A stretch of DNA of 64,000 nucleotides, taken from the NCBI RefSeq assembly GCF_020283565.1, contig NC_060065.1, positions 38,924,409 to 38,988,408 on the forward strand, read 5' to 3'. The notes under the pieces were generated by a model that ran no database searches, had not been told where the DNA came from, and saw only the letters and a list, made by a program, of their open reading frames with translations. Numbering within the stretch: the first letter of the stretch is position 1; each line of letters begins with the position of its first letter. Positions 10,442 through 22,190 of the stretch are shown in pieces. The translations under genes and the position numbers were made by a program. Origin of the DNA: Trifolium pratense. Lineage: Eukaryota > Streptophyta > Magnoliopsida > Fabales > Fabaceae.

Positions 10442-10851
10442 CACTAGAACAATTTTTAGTAACATCAATTGTACATTTAATACTTTGATATAATCAAAAT
10501 GTTTAAAAACATTAGAGAGTTTGCCATAACCAATTTTTTTTCCAACAGACACATTCAAGGCGCCACACTACCACCTTCAAGTCTTTAAACTTTGTTAATT
10601 CATTGGTTCTTATTTACTAGCGGATAAATCTGCCAATAACTCTTCCAATTTTATTTTTTTAATTCTGTTTTATACTTTTTGGCAGATAAATCCGCCAATA
10701 TATATATTATTTATTTTATTTTTTTCGGATAAAGTTATTGGCGGTTTTTTATTACTTTGTGGCTGAATTTTCTGCCAATAACTTTGTGGTGGATTTTTCC
10801 GCCAATAAGTGAATTTAAATTCCGTTTGTAAATGAAGGTTTTCTTGTAGTG
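10442..10851. mobile_element. CACTA-like small element (possible)
   Basis: It begins CACTAGAACAATTTTTAG and ends TTTTCTTGTAGTG, the inverse of CACTACAAGAAAA, the usual CACTA terminus. Inside near the right end are several inverted copies of a TTGGCGGA/TCCGCCAA-like motif, like CACTA subterminal repeats. The 3-bp flanks (ACA and AGC) do not match, so the left boundary is uncertain. The right end cuts the gag fragment. Confidence 0.5.
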
Positions 10852-11390
10852 AGCTTAGTATCCTTGAAATTTTCAAAGGACTTGGGTAATGCACACAACA
10901 TGTGTATGGCTTTGTCATCATCTTCTAAGTTCACATCAATGTTCACCAAATCATCAATGATTTTGTTGAATTCCGTTAGTTGCTCCATTATGGATTTTGT
11001 CTCCACTATATTCGATAAAAGTAGAATTGTTGTTTCAGACATTGCCTATGTGCTAAGGAATTGGTCATGTACAATGAATCAAGCTTGTTACACATAGCCA
11101 CAATTGTGGTCTCCCTTGCTACTTCTCTCAAAACCTTGTCTCGGAGGCAAAAGATAATGTCGCTGATTGCCTTATCATTCATCTCATACTTCACTTCATG
11201 TGTCAGATGTGCCGACATCTGTGCTTCTCCCTTCAGCACTTAAACACACTTGTTTTGTATTAATACTGCCCTCATCTTTACCTTCCACAACCTGAAGTCT
11301 TTACTACCGGTAAAATTCTCAATATCCCACTTCAAAATTGTGATACTAGATTTGTTCCTTGCTCCACAGTGTGGGCGTCAATTGTTGTGA
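10852..11390 (-). pseudogene. Copia gag fragment (UBN2-type)
   Basis: On the minus strand it reads KWDIENFTGSKDFRLWKVKM and, after a TAA at about 11237-11239, LKGEAQMSAHL. Then comes a region with LREVARETTIVAMCNKLDSL and, after a frame change near 11030, IMEQLTEFNKIIDDLVNIDV and LCALPKSFENFKDTKL. This is the start of a Copia capsid. It stops at the CACTA-like end at 10851, and no pol follows. Confidence 0.8.
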
Positions 11391-12181
11391 ATTTGAATAA
11401 AAAATCACACGAATAAAATATTTGATGTGTGGAGCAAATAAATCAAAAAACTAAAATCAAACGAGGAATTGAGGTAATAATAATCCAAAACGAAAATAAC
11501 CAAGCGAAGGGGAAAAAGAACAAGAGAAAGAACATACATATTTGTTTACCCAATTCGAAACTTAAGAATGATTTCATGGCTTTGCTGAGAAACGAATCGA
11601 AGCTTGAGATTCTAAATTGTTGAGAAACTGGATCAAAACTTGAGAAGTTGAGAATGATTTCGTGGCTTTGCTGAGATTCTGATAAAAATGAGAGAACAAA
11701 TGTGAGAAGCTGAATCTGAGAAAATTTAGGGTCGAGAATGAGAGAAGGAATTTGAGAAGCTAAATCTAAGAAGAAATATGAGAGAATGATTTAGGGTTGA
11801 ATGGTTTTATGTGAAAAAGGAGACATTGCTTTGTTCAGAGTTGAACAAATCCGAGTAATTGTGAGTTCAAAGGAAGAAGAGGGAAAATAGAGAGGGGTTA
11901 TAGCGCATTTTTTTAGAACCATATCACGATGGCTTAGGAGGAACAGCCGCAAAGCCATCCAATTAACATAACGACGGTGGTTTCTAAGGAACCGCCGCGA
12001 TCATTTGGATTATTTACAAGATGTTGAGCTTGCAACTGATGAAGGGTCTCAAGGGTGAGGAAGCCACTTGTGTGGAGTGTTGATTATGTGATGAAGTGAC
12101 TAATGAGAGACACATGTGAGCTATTAGCAATTTCATACTTTTAGTAGATTTCCTTCTAGCTAGAAAGAAATTAGTTCAATT
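11391..12181. other. Intergenic DNA
   Basis: No gene is recognised. Repeated phrases of the form TGAGAAGCTGAATCTGAG / GAGAATGAGAGA at 11570-11790 look like old duplicated retroelement leader. At 11930-12000 are short inverted CGGCGGTT/AACCGCCG motifs. Confidence 0.4.
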
Positions 12182-12455
12182 TGTTAGATAAACGATTATC
12201 CCAAAAGCTTAAGCTGTTAGGATAGAGCAAAATCAATGGTGCAAAAGCCCACTTGGGCTTGAAGCGTGGATAATGCATAGGCCCACCTACCATATGCTTA
12301 AATTCCACTTTTTAATTAGAAAGTGAGGGGAGAGGAGATCGAACTCTAGACCACTTAGTCATTGAGGCTCTGATACCATGTTAGATAACCAATTATCCCA
12401 AAATCTTAAGCTGTTAGGATAGAGCTACATCAATGATTTTATATTATTTCTAACA
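12182..12455 (-). mobile_element. TRIM-like miniature LTR element
   Basis: A 77-bp LTR, 12379-12455 (TGTTAGATAACC to TTTCTAACA), is followed on the minus strand by TGGTATCAGAGCC, a perfect initiator-tRNA-Met primer site (12366-12378). A second partial LTR copy begins at 12182 (TGTTAGATAAACG). The flanks CAATT and CAATC are a 4-of-5 target duplication. There is no coding capacity. Confidence 0.7.
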
Positions 12456-12583
12456 CAATCTTTTGTGTAAGTGTCCTTTGTCCTTAGATCAAGGAAGAAT
12501 TTCCTTCTATATGTATTCATTTGAGCAATGATGAATGCATGCATAGTTTATTCTCACTTTTCAATTATTCTCATTCGTTACTA

Positions 12584-12869
12584 CTACCTTCGTCCCTAAT
12601 TATAAGACTTTGTTTGATCACTGCACGTACGTCAATGCACAATTTTGATTCATAATATTTTTAATTGTATATTAGTAAAAATTATAAAAAATTAATATTT
12701 TGAAAATACTCATCAAAACAAATTGAACAAGATCTTATATGTTCGTCAAAAAAAAGATTTTATATGCTAATATTTACATTTATATATTATTAAAAAAATA
12801 CGGTCAAAACAAGGTAAATGAATAGTACATTTTTATCAAATAGAGTCTTATAATTAGGGACGGAGGTAG
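12584..12869. mobile_element. Stowaway-type MITE (CTACCTTCGTCCCTAATTAT ends)
   Basis: Inverted ends CTACCTTCGTCCCTAATTAT / ATAATTAGGGACGGAGGTAG are flanked by TA (12582-12583, 12870-12871). Confidence 0.85.
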
Positions 12870-12954
12870 TATATATTTCTGGAGCTTAATCCCTGCTCAA
12901 ACCATGATTCACCATTGTTACCTTATCATCATTCTGTCAGTATTTTCAAACTAT

Positions 12955-13415
12955 TTTGTAGTGATATATAACTTTGGTTCTTCCTCTTACAATATTTTTC
13001 CATTTTAAAGTATTGATCATTATCCCTAAAAAAAATCACTCCCTAAATTCATCTATAATTTTGAAATATCATAAATTTGTTTCCAATTATTGGAATTTAA
13101 ATATTTTCAATGATTCTATGAATTCAATTAATATGAAACAAATTTTTAAAAAAAAAATTGAAAAGTGGAAGTTGTATTTGTGCTGTGACATTATTTCCAA
13201 TAAATTCTATTTCCAATAAATTCTAATAGAGAACGTAGTAACAACAATTGCATAATAAATAGTATATACACTTTTAGTGGATTGAATAAATTTGAAGTTC
13301 TGACAAACAAATATTGATGCATGAAAGAAATACTATAAAAGTATCAACATTATAACTGCAAAGACAATTATACTAATTATCATATAATTACAGTGAGTAT
13401 ATTTAAACTTAACAA
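12955..13415. repeat. 3' flank of NCR gene 3, duplicated at about 31000-31560
   Basis: It shares a run of similarity with the DNA just downstream of NCR gene 4: AATTTTGAA.TAT, CCA.TTATTGGAATTTAA, CAATTCAATTAATAT, then GAAGTTCTGACAAACAAA. Order and spacing are kept, so the two genes arose by duplication of a unit larger than the gene. Confidence 0.6.
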
Positions 13416-13720
13416 CTACCATGGCACGCACCGGCAAACACCACTTTTGCACATTGCATGTTCATTATATTCCAGACACTCACTATCAAGGCAATCTTCA
13501 TGATGTTCACAAAAACAAATTCCTAAGACATAAATAGGAAAAATTATGAATGTTATAATGATATGGAATGATACATTGCATATATAAGATAAAGAAGAAA
13601 CATTTAAATAAATAAAATAAAAATTGATAGTATTTTGTAGAATATAGACTTACTACCAATTACGATAGGCATGAAAAGGAAAATAATCATAACATAAATA
13701 AACTTTATAATTTTTGCCAT
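13416..13720 (-). CDS. Nodule-specific cysteine-rich (NCR) peptide 3, two exons
   Basis: Exon 1 is 13720-13654 and exon 2 is 13522-13416. The best donor is GTA|GTAAGT. A second one 3-4 bases earlier would keep the same phase and change only the joint residue. The acceptor is TCTTAG. The product is 57 aa. The leader is hydrophobic (MAKIIKFIYVMIIFLFMPIV). The mature part begins ICFCEHHEDC, so it has an added cysteine two residues before the usual first one. The total is seven cysteines, with C-x-C near the end (CRCVPW). An odd cysteine count could allow dimer formation. The His/Glu/Asp-rich mature part looks anionic. Confidence 0.92.
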
Positions 13721-14913
13721 AATTTTTTTCTTGTTTGCATATATAGAAAAAAAATGTGTATGATCACTTAATTGGGAAAACACCGACTCTCAAAATATAA
13801 TTATTTTTAAATGGCTCTTAGGTGTTTTTATATGATGTTTTGGTCTTTATAGCTGATTGATTGGTCGCTTGACCTTAACTATTATTCTTCTATTATGAAT
13901 CACTATTAATAGTTGTTGTTATTATTATTATTATTATTATTTTAATAAGGTTTTTTTTAATGGAAAAAATTCAATTATAAGGAGTATTAAATGTACTCAA
14001 ATCTTACAATTCAAAAAAATATCATTAGATGCTTTGAATGCAAACCAATAAGTCATTACACCAATCAGAAAATATACAAAAGAAAAGATATTTCATATTT
14101 GTCCTATAAATCAAAACCAGGAAATAAACATAATTTGATCCATTAAGGAAGACAAATTAACCACTTCTCTAAACTTGATGATATTGCGTGCGCACGATAG
14201 ACTACAAGTGGTTACTAACTAAATGATATGCCTTGCTGTATTTCTTATACTTCACCAAACTGGCAAAAGTATTAAAATGTTTCCATCCTTCTTCAAAGAG
14301 TATGAATTCCACATTCAACCATCTATAAATTTTCTTCCATACTTGTAATGAAAAAGAACAATTTAAAAATAAAATAAATGGTCAATCTCTTCTTCTTCTC
14401 GGAAACATAACGCATAACTAAATTCACATGGATTGACAATAATATTTTTTCTTACCAAAGTCATACGCGTCGGAAGTCTTGCTAATAATAACCACCATCC
14501 GAAAATACTCACTTTGGAACGAACATCATTCACCCATATTTTAATAAAGGTTAATGAATGTTTTGCTCCCTTCTATTTGGGTGAATTTTGTTTTACGTCA
14601 TGTAATATTTTTATAGGTTTTTGTATCTATATATATATATATATAACATAAACAATAACTAGAGTTTAGAAAGTGAAGGATCAGAGCTTAGAAAGCTTTT
14701 CATCGCATTTCATCGTTTGGAGAAAATTAACTCTAAAAATCTTTCTAGTTAAGAATGAATGAAAAGCTTTTTATAGGTTATTGTTTATTGTTTATGTTGT
14801 TTATGTCGTTTGTATCTATCTATATATATATATATATATATAAAACATAAACAATAACTAGAGTTTAGAAAGTGAAGGATCAGAGCTTAGAAAGCTTTCT
14901 AGACTCTAGTTAT
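13721..14913. other. Upstream region of NCR gene 3 and intergenic DNA
   Basis: Directly upstream, 13760-13880 is similar to the upstream DNA of NCR genes 1 and 4 (ATGATCACTTAAT; GCTGATTGATTGGTCGCTTG; ACCTTAAC). A short ATT run is at 13920-13942. At 14636-14700 and 14836-14905 a stretch of about 60 bp (AACAATAACTAGAGTTTAGA...) is repeated beside TA runs, a rearranged edge of the LTR element that follows. No gene is seen. Confidence 0.5.
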
Positions 14914-17068
14914 TGTTTATGTCGTTTGGAGAAAATGAAGGATCAGAGCTTAGAAAGCTTGAAAAATTCATATTGTGAATTCGGAATCTCTTGTTCAATC
15001 TAACAATAACTAGAGTTAAGCAAGAAAGTTCAATGGCAACCAACACTATGCAATCAAAGAAATAATAATTCTAACAACCTAGCTTAAGTATAAACCAATC
15101 AAGCAAAGAACAAAAAATGGTAAAGAGGAACAAAACACAAAAGAGATTTATTACCTAGTTCAATCCAACAATGATCTACTCTAGGGGAGAGAGCAACTCT
15201 CCTCTTCACTATATCAGCAATGTTTACAAGAAATCAAATGAGTTAGAAGAAATTAATTCCACAAATTTACCAATAACCATCCTAATCTCTGCCAATTTCT
15301 CAATCTCTTTCCATGAACAAGAGATTCAACAAAGATACCAAGAAAATGCTCACAACTGCTCTCCAAGAGCAATACCCATTTTCCTCTACTTTTCTCTCAA
15401 GATCAAAGATGAACAATGAACCTCACTTCCAAGGTGTTTCTCATGTGTTTTCCAACCTTAGAGCAACCCCAAAGAACTATCAACCATTAGGTCTTCAACC
15501 CCTAATGGTTCACTCTCAATGTCTCTCTAAATATTTCCTAAACCCTAGGACTCATCCCGTACGTAGCTCCCTCTCACTTTTTCAAATCAGAAAAAAAAAA
15601 AGTTGAACTTTAAATAGAAATACGCACAGCAAAACCTGCACCCCTCACAACCTAGAACTAGCAAAACTTGCGTCCCGCGCAACCATCTTGCGCCCCACGC
15701 AAAGCAGACCTGCGTCCCAAGCATTCCTTCTTCCGCCCCACAAAAAACATCATCGAAAAAAAGAACAGAAAATGGCTTGCGCCAAGCGCAATGTTTTATT
15801 CGCTATGCGCAAACCAGTAAACACAGTTTTTCTAACTTATTGAGTTCAAGGCACACCCAACATTTCATATTGACAAAAGATAGTGAATAGAGTACAATAA
15901 TTAATGGGCTCTTATACAGAGCAATTTGAGATTAACCAACTAATCTAACTAATGGAGATTCTAACTAATTAATAGAGGTTCTAACTAATTATCTATATGC
16001 TTAACAACCTCCCTCAAACTCAACATTGGGAAGTTTACCAATTTGAGTTTCAATTACAAAGTTAAACTTAAACAAGCAAACAAATGACAAAGCAAAAAAT
16101 GCGCTTTATGCTAACATAGAGAAATCAAACAACATCCAAAATCCAAAATTCAAAATCACAATACCACACCACCGCTTCCTGTTCCTTGAAACACAATCAC
16201 TAAGCCAAACTAAGTACCAATAGTATTGTACCAATAATACTATTTTGATGGATCCTCATTCCATTAAAGCATTGATGAAGATCTCACATTGGTGATTTGT
16301 GGTTTCAGATTCAAGATTGGTAGTTGCAGATGAGTTACTCACATTTGAAAATTTCTTAAATTCGTCTTTGATCTCTGAAGATGGAAACAAAAATGATGAT
16401 GCATAATCATGATGTTCTTCTAGCGTGAATTTGTTCAAGAAACAAGATATCTCTCCGATCTTGATTATGCATCCTTTGATCCTTGGTTTAATAGATTTAA
16501 TCGGTTTGATCGGAATAATTTCAGAGTGAAAATTACCGAAATTGAAATTGCAGTAGTGATTTTGTTGTAATTGATTCAATCAAAGGTTCTTGAATATCAA
16601 TCTATTCTTGCTGTGATTTTTGAAGTGGAGGAAGTGGCAAAAATTTCTTCATCTTTGATTTCTTCCACAAAAGACATTGGAGTAAACCATTAGAAATGAA
16701 GGAGGATCAAACTGAACTGTGAAAAGTTCGTTGTGATGAGCAATGGAGAATTTCTCCAGTACTGGTACGGTGGAGGAAGCGGAAAGTATTACCGGAGATT
16801 GAAACCGAGGCAATGATACTATGATACCATGTTAAGATTTTCATGGATTGGAGAAAATGAAGGGTTAGAGCTTAGAAAGCTTGAAAGATAGTAAAAATCA
16901 TAAGATTTCATAGTGATAAAATATAGTGAAAATAGTACAATAGTAACTCTTATACAGAGCAACTTTGAGATTAACCAACTAATCAACTAATAACCATCCC
17001 TAACAAACTAATGGAGATTCTAACTAACTTATAGAGGTTCTTCTAACTAACTATCTATATTCGTAACA
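14914..17068 (-). mobile_element. Non-autonomous LTR retroelement, minus strand
   Basis: The proximal LTR is 16830-17068 (on plus TGTTAAGATTTTC to CGTAACA). On the minus strand it is followed by the primer site TGGTATCA (16829-16822). The distal LTR starts at about 14914, is interrupted by the 14976-15863 insertion, and ends at 16006. It is followed by a purine tract on the minus strand (inverse of CCTCCCTC, about 16008-16015). Shared LTR text includes TTATACAGAGCAA and GAGATTAACCAACTAAT. The 0.8-kb interior has one short frame (16579-16256) and no gag or pol motifs. Confidence 0.7.
14976..15863. mobile_element. 0.9-kb insertion inside the LTR, unclassified
   Basis: TTCATATTG is present on both sides (14967-14975 and 15864-15872), a 9-bp target duplication. 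Removing the insert restores the LTR alignment with 16830-17068. No clear inverted ends and no coding domain are seen. Around 15610-15830 it is GC-richer than its surroundings and holds repeated CGC-type phrases (GCGCCCCACGCAAA, GCGCCAAGCGCAA). A non-TIR MULE is one possibility. Confidence 0.6.
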
Positions 17069-17494
17069 TCTTATTTGGATTGAATTGACATATATATTTA
17101 GATTTATCTTGTGATTTATTTAGGGATGTTAATTTGGATCTATTAATAGAGTTCCTTGTGAAGATTATTTGTTCGGATTTCTGAAGTCGGGGACTTTTTC
17201 CCCATGAGGATGGAAGGGAAAGTTTCCCTAAAAACATTTTGGGGCGAGGATCGTGGAAGTACTCTCCGTCGGTGCAGATTACCTGACCTCGACCATATTA
17301 TTAAAGTTATTATATATAATTATATAACTTTACATATTTTTTTCATAAAAAAAACTAGTTAATATGTTAGAACACCAAGAATCGTAAGCATGATCATCTT
17401 ATTTTCTTGTTTCACTACACAAATAACCGTACAAAAATGATCCAAGTACGTACCGTCTAGTGTCTACTCTCTACTCCTTTGGTTCCTTCAATTC
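17069..17494. other. Intergenic DNA
   Basis: No gene is seen. 17180-17290 (GGGGACTTTTTCCCCATGAG ...) resembles part of 18890-19010 and is probably an old repeat. Confidence 0.4.
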
Positions 17495-17861
17495 TGTTTG
17501 GGAAATAAGCTAGCTTATAGCTTATTATATGAGTTTATAAGCTTGTTTCAAAAAATTAGAGGTGTTTGGTAACAAGCATTTTTTTATTAGCTTATAGTTT
17601 TTTTTTCAGATGCTATTTCAAGTAGCGTTTGAGCTTATAGCTTATAGCTTTTTACACTTTATTCCATTTTTACCTTTTAATTTATAACTACACACTCTAA
17701 AAAAGAAACTACCCACTATCAATTATATCATTTTATATTTATCAACCACTTTAAAAGCTAATTTTACCAAACACTTTAATTTTAATTAGCTAGCTTTTCA
17801 GCTATTAACTATAAGCTAGCTTTTCAGCTATCAACTAGCTTATAACTTATTTTTACCAAAG
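17495..17861. mobile_element. hAT-like MITE rich in AAGCTAGCTTATAGC
   Basis: The ends are TGTTTGGGAAATAAGC at the left and the inverse of TTTGGTAAAAATAAG at the right. Inside are many inverted TAAGCTAGCTTATAG blocks. The target duplication is unclear. Confidence 0.5.
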
Positions 17862-18008
17862 AAAACCTTTGTCTCCTATTTATTATCTACATTTTGCATA
17901 TTTTGCTATATGCATCGTGGGATATTTGGTTATCTATGTGCTTTTGCACGTGCAACTGCTTTTGCATTTTTTTCAAATGTAAATTGCAAGTGCTTTTGCA
18001 TTTTTGTG

Positions 18009-18115
18009 TGTAAACTGGATATTCTCTGCGCGCAACAGCAGAGATTAATTCCTCGAATCTTATAGAACCTAAATGGGTGGCAAACTCTTCATAAGAGTTT
18101 TAACACTGCTGGCCC
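18009..18115 (-). repeat. SINE relic, related to 62992-63137
   Basis: TAAACTGGATATTCTCTGCG ... CCTAAATGGGTGGCAAACTC ... AAGAGTTTTAACACTGCTGG matches, with decay, the better copy at 62992-63137. The promoter-box end is missing here. Confidence 0.55.
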
Positions 18116-18239
18116 AAGCCATGCTTTTGCATTTTTTTTATTGGTGCAAAATGTGTTTTTATTTTCTAAAAAAAGTCATGTTAATTATGCTCTTATAGGA
18201 AACAAAAATAAGTAAGTTTTGTATTGAAAATGGTATTTT

Positions 18240-18647
18240 GGCTTAAATGCAGTTTTACCCCCCCTATTTTGAAAAAATCAGAATTTACTCCCCTATTTCA
18301 CTAAAATTGTAATTAATCTCTCTATGTCCAAATTTAGTGGAGTTTGATTATGTGGAAATATAACTCGATTACGATCATTTGGTACCAGTTTCGGGAATTA
18401 TTGATCAAAATTGAGTTCTGTCTTTGAAGTTGAGGCTCAGAAACAAACTAGTACCTCAATTTTGGTAACTCAATTTTGATCGATAATTCAACAAACTGTA
18501 CCAAAATGACCGTAGTCGAGTTAACTTTCCACAAAATCAAACTCCACTAAATTTGGAGTTACAGAGAGAGATTAATTACCGTTTTAGTGAAATAAGGGGG
18601 TAAAATTTTGATTTATTCAAAATAGGGGGTAAAATTGCATTTAAGCC
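18240..18647. mobile_element. MULE-type MITE with GGCTTAAATGCA ends
   Basis: Long inverted ends (GGCTTAAATGCAGTTTTACC / GGTAAAATTGCATTTAAGCC) extend about 80 bp. The flanks TGGTATTTT and TAGTATTTT match at 8 of 9 bases. The interior is largely self-complementary, so its transcript would fold into a hairpin. Confidence 0.8.
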
Positions 18648-18777
18648 TAGTATTTTTTTTTTTATATTTTAAAAAGATTAATTGCACAAGTTTCCAAGAT
18701 TATTTTACTAGCTATGTTTCCTTAATTAGTGTTTGATGGGCATTGATTAGAGTTTTCCTTTTAAAACTAGAAAGATG

Positions 18778-18778
<1 letters not shown>

Positions 18779-18824
<46 letters not shown>
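18779..18824. repeat. TA dinucleotide repeat
   Basis: An uninterrupted AT/TA run of about 44 bp. Confidence 0.95.
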
Positions 18825-18826
<2 letters not shown>

Positions 18827-19070
18827 ATAAAAAGGAAGAAATAACAAAATACTAGTGTCATGCTTTTGGTCGAAAAGTATAAAAATTTTGTTAAATTTTT
18901 ATGTTCGTGGATCTCCGTGGGTATTGGGTACCGTGGAGATCCGTGGGTATAGAGATGGGGAAAAATATTTCCCCGTGATAGGGATTGGCGACGGAGAATA
19001 AATTAGAGGGCGAGGCAGAGAGCGGGAAAGCATCCTCCTCACATTCCTTACGAAGTTATCCCTAGTTTTA

Positions 19071-19345
19071 CTACATGAGAGCTATATGGCAGCTGATTTT
19101 CCAATTGTGCTGTATCGCTTTTCTCTAGCTTGTGGCCTAAGACTAGGAGATCTCCAGTTTGTTACAGTAGTTTTGTTGCTTTTGATGTTGGATTCTGTTT
19201 TATGTTTTGTGTTATTGTCTAGTTTTCATTTTAGTTTTTGGTGTTTGTATATTTGTGCTTTTTTTAGCTCCTTAATATCCTGATACTTGGATATATTCTA
19301 TCAATAAATTTTATCTTCTTCCAAAAAAAACTATATGAGAGCTAT
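19071..19345 (+). mobile_element. 5'-truncated retroposon (LINE 3' end or processed copy) with poly-A
   Basis: CTACATGAGAGCTAT (19071-19085) and CTATATGAGAGCTAT (19331-19345) form a 15-bp target duplication with one mismatch. The 245-bp insert ends in AATAAATTTTATCTTC and an A-run (19323-19330). A target duplication of this length with a poly-A tail indicates target-primed reverse transcription. The 65-codon frame inside has no recognised domain. Confidence 0.75.
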
Positions 19346-20817
19346 GTAATTGTGAAATGGAACTCTCTGATTAGTGTGCTATAGAAAAGTAAGCAAGAAA
19401 TTAAACCGAAGAATCTTGCATTCCAAGAATCAATTATTTCTTGTATAAAATTGTATGGAGGGATATCGCATTTTATATGCAGGGGTCGGGAATTATAGGG
19501 TTATTTGTTTTAGATTTTGAGAAGCTTGAAATGAAGTTTTACTGTAGGAAAGAAAGGTTACCCCTCATTGAGAAAAATCTGAACTACCCATACTCATTCA
19601 ATATACGAATGATATTCAATTATGATTACCTCTCATTCGTTGAAATTCACCAAACATCATGATTTTTCTTTTATGTTGTAAAACTTAAGGTAAACGCATA
19701 AAATGTTGAGAATAATATGCCTAAATATTTTTTTAAAGATTTAAACATAGTTTAGTTTTATTTTTAAAATAAGATAATATTAATTAGAATTTATAATTAA
19801 AGATTTATTTAAAAAATTTATGATTAATTTGTTCTTTTTAAAGAATAATTTTTTTGGAAATTATTGTATTTTGTAGCTGTATATTCATGAAGAATATAAA
19901 TAAGAATAGCTGAATATTCTCCATACAATACTATATTTATTTATGAAGAGTCTTTTGTGAAAACTTGTGTTGGGTGGTTTGCTGCAAATACTTGAACAAG
20001 AATAAGATAATAAACAACATGATGAACATTGCACATAAATTTCAAAGTGTGTGAACACACTAAACTTTAGGTTCGATTTGTCCCCATCAGTTTATGCAAA
20101 CTAGATGCAAAAGGGTTAACCGGCAAATCCCCTTAAGGATACTTTGGAATCCTCGATATGAATTGCACACTCATATTAAACATATCGATCAATGATAGTT
20201 TATAAAATAAAATTCCTACAATGACTCTTGTGCACTAGAGAAATGAAGAAATGACTTAGAAATATTTCAGACAGAATTTAGACTCATGTGAACATGATTG
20301 GATGATTCATGAAACTCATGATTTTCTTGAGTGTGTTTTTCTGCCTCATGAGTATATCTAATTATAGAGAAACTCATATAATTTGATAAAGTGAAGGAAT
20401 TCTTGAAAGATATCATGCAATGTTATATGAAACAATGCTATGATTTACTCTTGTTCTCAAAAGGTTCCAAAACTAAATCAATAGACACATTATTTCAAAC
20501 TAACCATTGCATCATTTCAAGTATATTTTGAAAATTCTCTCATAGCTTTCACCGTAAAAATATATCCCATCAAATTTCGCATTACAAAAGCGCAAAAACT
20601 ATATCACAAAACAAATAAATTAATCAAACTTGGAGTTCCAGTTCTATTTTGTACTCCGTTTGTTTCAAAATGAGCCATTTTAGCAAAAGTGATTGGTTTC
20701 AAATTGATCGTCTCTCACACTTTTTAATGTATATATAGAATAATTGTTTTAATTTTAATTGTTAATTAATTGACTGTATATTATACTTTCAAAGTAGTAC
20801 ATCAATAGTAAATAATA
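19346..20817. other. Intergenic DNA
   Basis: No gene is recognised. 19990-20640 is moderately complex and could be an old intron or retroelement. At 20652 is a single MITE-like end (CTCCGTTTGTTTCAAAATGA) without a partner. 20809-20817 (TAAATAATA) is the target duplication of the next element. Confidence 0.4.
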
Positions 20818-21125
20818 GGCTTAATTAGTAAAATGGTCCCTTAAAGACATTTTTGGTTTCACATTGGTCCCTTAAAGAAAAAAAAGACCAAATAGGTCCC
20901 TTAAAGAAAAAAAAGTCTGAATAGGTCCCTTAAAGATATCTCTGTTAATCAGTTTGGTCCCTTAAAGACATCTCCGTTAATCAGTTTGGTCCTCGAAAAA
21001 ATGGACGAAAAGGACCAAACTGATTAACGGAGATGTCTTTAAGGGACCTATTCAGACTTTTTTTTCTTTAAGGGACCTATGTGAAACCAAAAATATCTTT
21101 AAGGAACTATTTTATTAATTAAGCC
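20818..21125. mobile_element. MULE-type MITE with perfect 9-bp duplication
   Basis: TAAATAATA lies at 20809-20817 and 21126-21134. The inverted ends begin GGCTTAATTAGTAAAATGGT. The interior holds repeated GGTCCCTTAAAG phrases, and the halves are inverse to each other around about 20990. Confidence 0.9.
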
Positions 21126-21349
21126 TAAATAATATTAGTTTTTAAAATTAACAATAGTTTGTATATGTTTCTCATACTTTTAAGAGGCGAACACAAATAA
21201 CGATGAGGATTCAATGTTTGCAATAATCTTGGAGTTCTAACTCTTAAAAATAATAATTGGCTTGTTAAAAAAAAAAACTCTTAAAAATAAGGACAAAACT
21301 TATATACATTTCTTTAAATGCAGTTTTTTTTGTTCCTCTCACAAAAAGG

Positions 21350-21910
21350 TGTTAGAATATTTTATATTATTCAATTATTATATTCCAATAATTATTATGT
21401 GGGCATATATATTTATATTAATTATATTAGCTATTTATCAATTAAGAGCCTAAATTGATTAAGTGATCAAATAAAGTTAAAAGGCTATTAGATTTCTATT
21501 TAGAATTAATTAATTAATTATTTAATTAGTTAGATATGGACTCAAATGGGTGGATGTCAGGATGGCCCATTTCGGGATAATGGGAACCCTAATGGGCCAT
21601 CACCCTATATAAGGCTATGGTCCCCAATACACCGTACAAAAGCAAACACTCTCTTCTTCCCATCTGAAGAGAATCAAGGCATCAGGGTACCGGTTGAGGA
21701 AGAGCCAATCTAGCCGCCATTTCTTTGTATTTCAGGATCACTGCAAAAGAACTTTTCATCATGGATCCAGGTATTCCTAAAGATCATCTTGTCGATCCTA
21801 TAATATTATACATGTTTCTATGACTCTTTTGTTTCCGCACTAAAGTATATGTCATAATATGTTGAACATGTATATGTGTTTAATCCTAATTTAGTGATTT
21901 AAGTCTAACA
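21350..21910 (+). repeat. 5' LTR of the young Copia element
   Basis: 561 bp. It contains TATATAAGG (about 21605), a likely TATA box. Confidence 0.95.
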
Positions 21911-22190
21911 ATTGGTATCAAAATTGCTTTAACACTGATTCATGAAAAATAAATTGTCGAATTTGAAACTGATAAAAGTATGATGAGCCAGATAAAAGTA
22001 ATCATGGATGTACTATATATACAATCTTAAACTAGAATTTGAATTGTAATATATACTGAATAATCCCAATTAAGCATGATGGATATAATATACCAAACCA
22101 CGTACTGAACCGAAAAACAAAATTATACATATGTACACACATATACACCATATAAACCAAAATTAAAGGCTGCCATGATCATAAAAATTG

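Noticed and set aside
15171..15606. Overlapping plus-strand frames of 82 and 97 codons
   Set aside because: They lie in the 9-bp-flanked insertion, overlap each other in different frames, and show no motif.
16256..16579. 107-codon minus-strand frame inside the LTR element
   Set aside because: No gag, pol or other known motif. Kept only as a note within the element.
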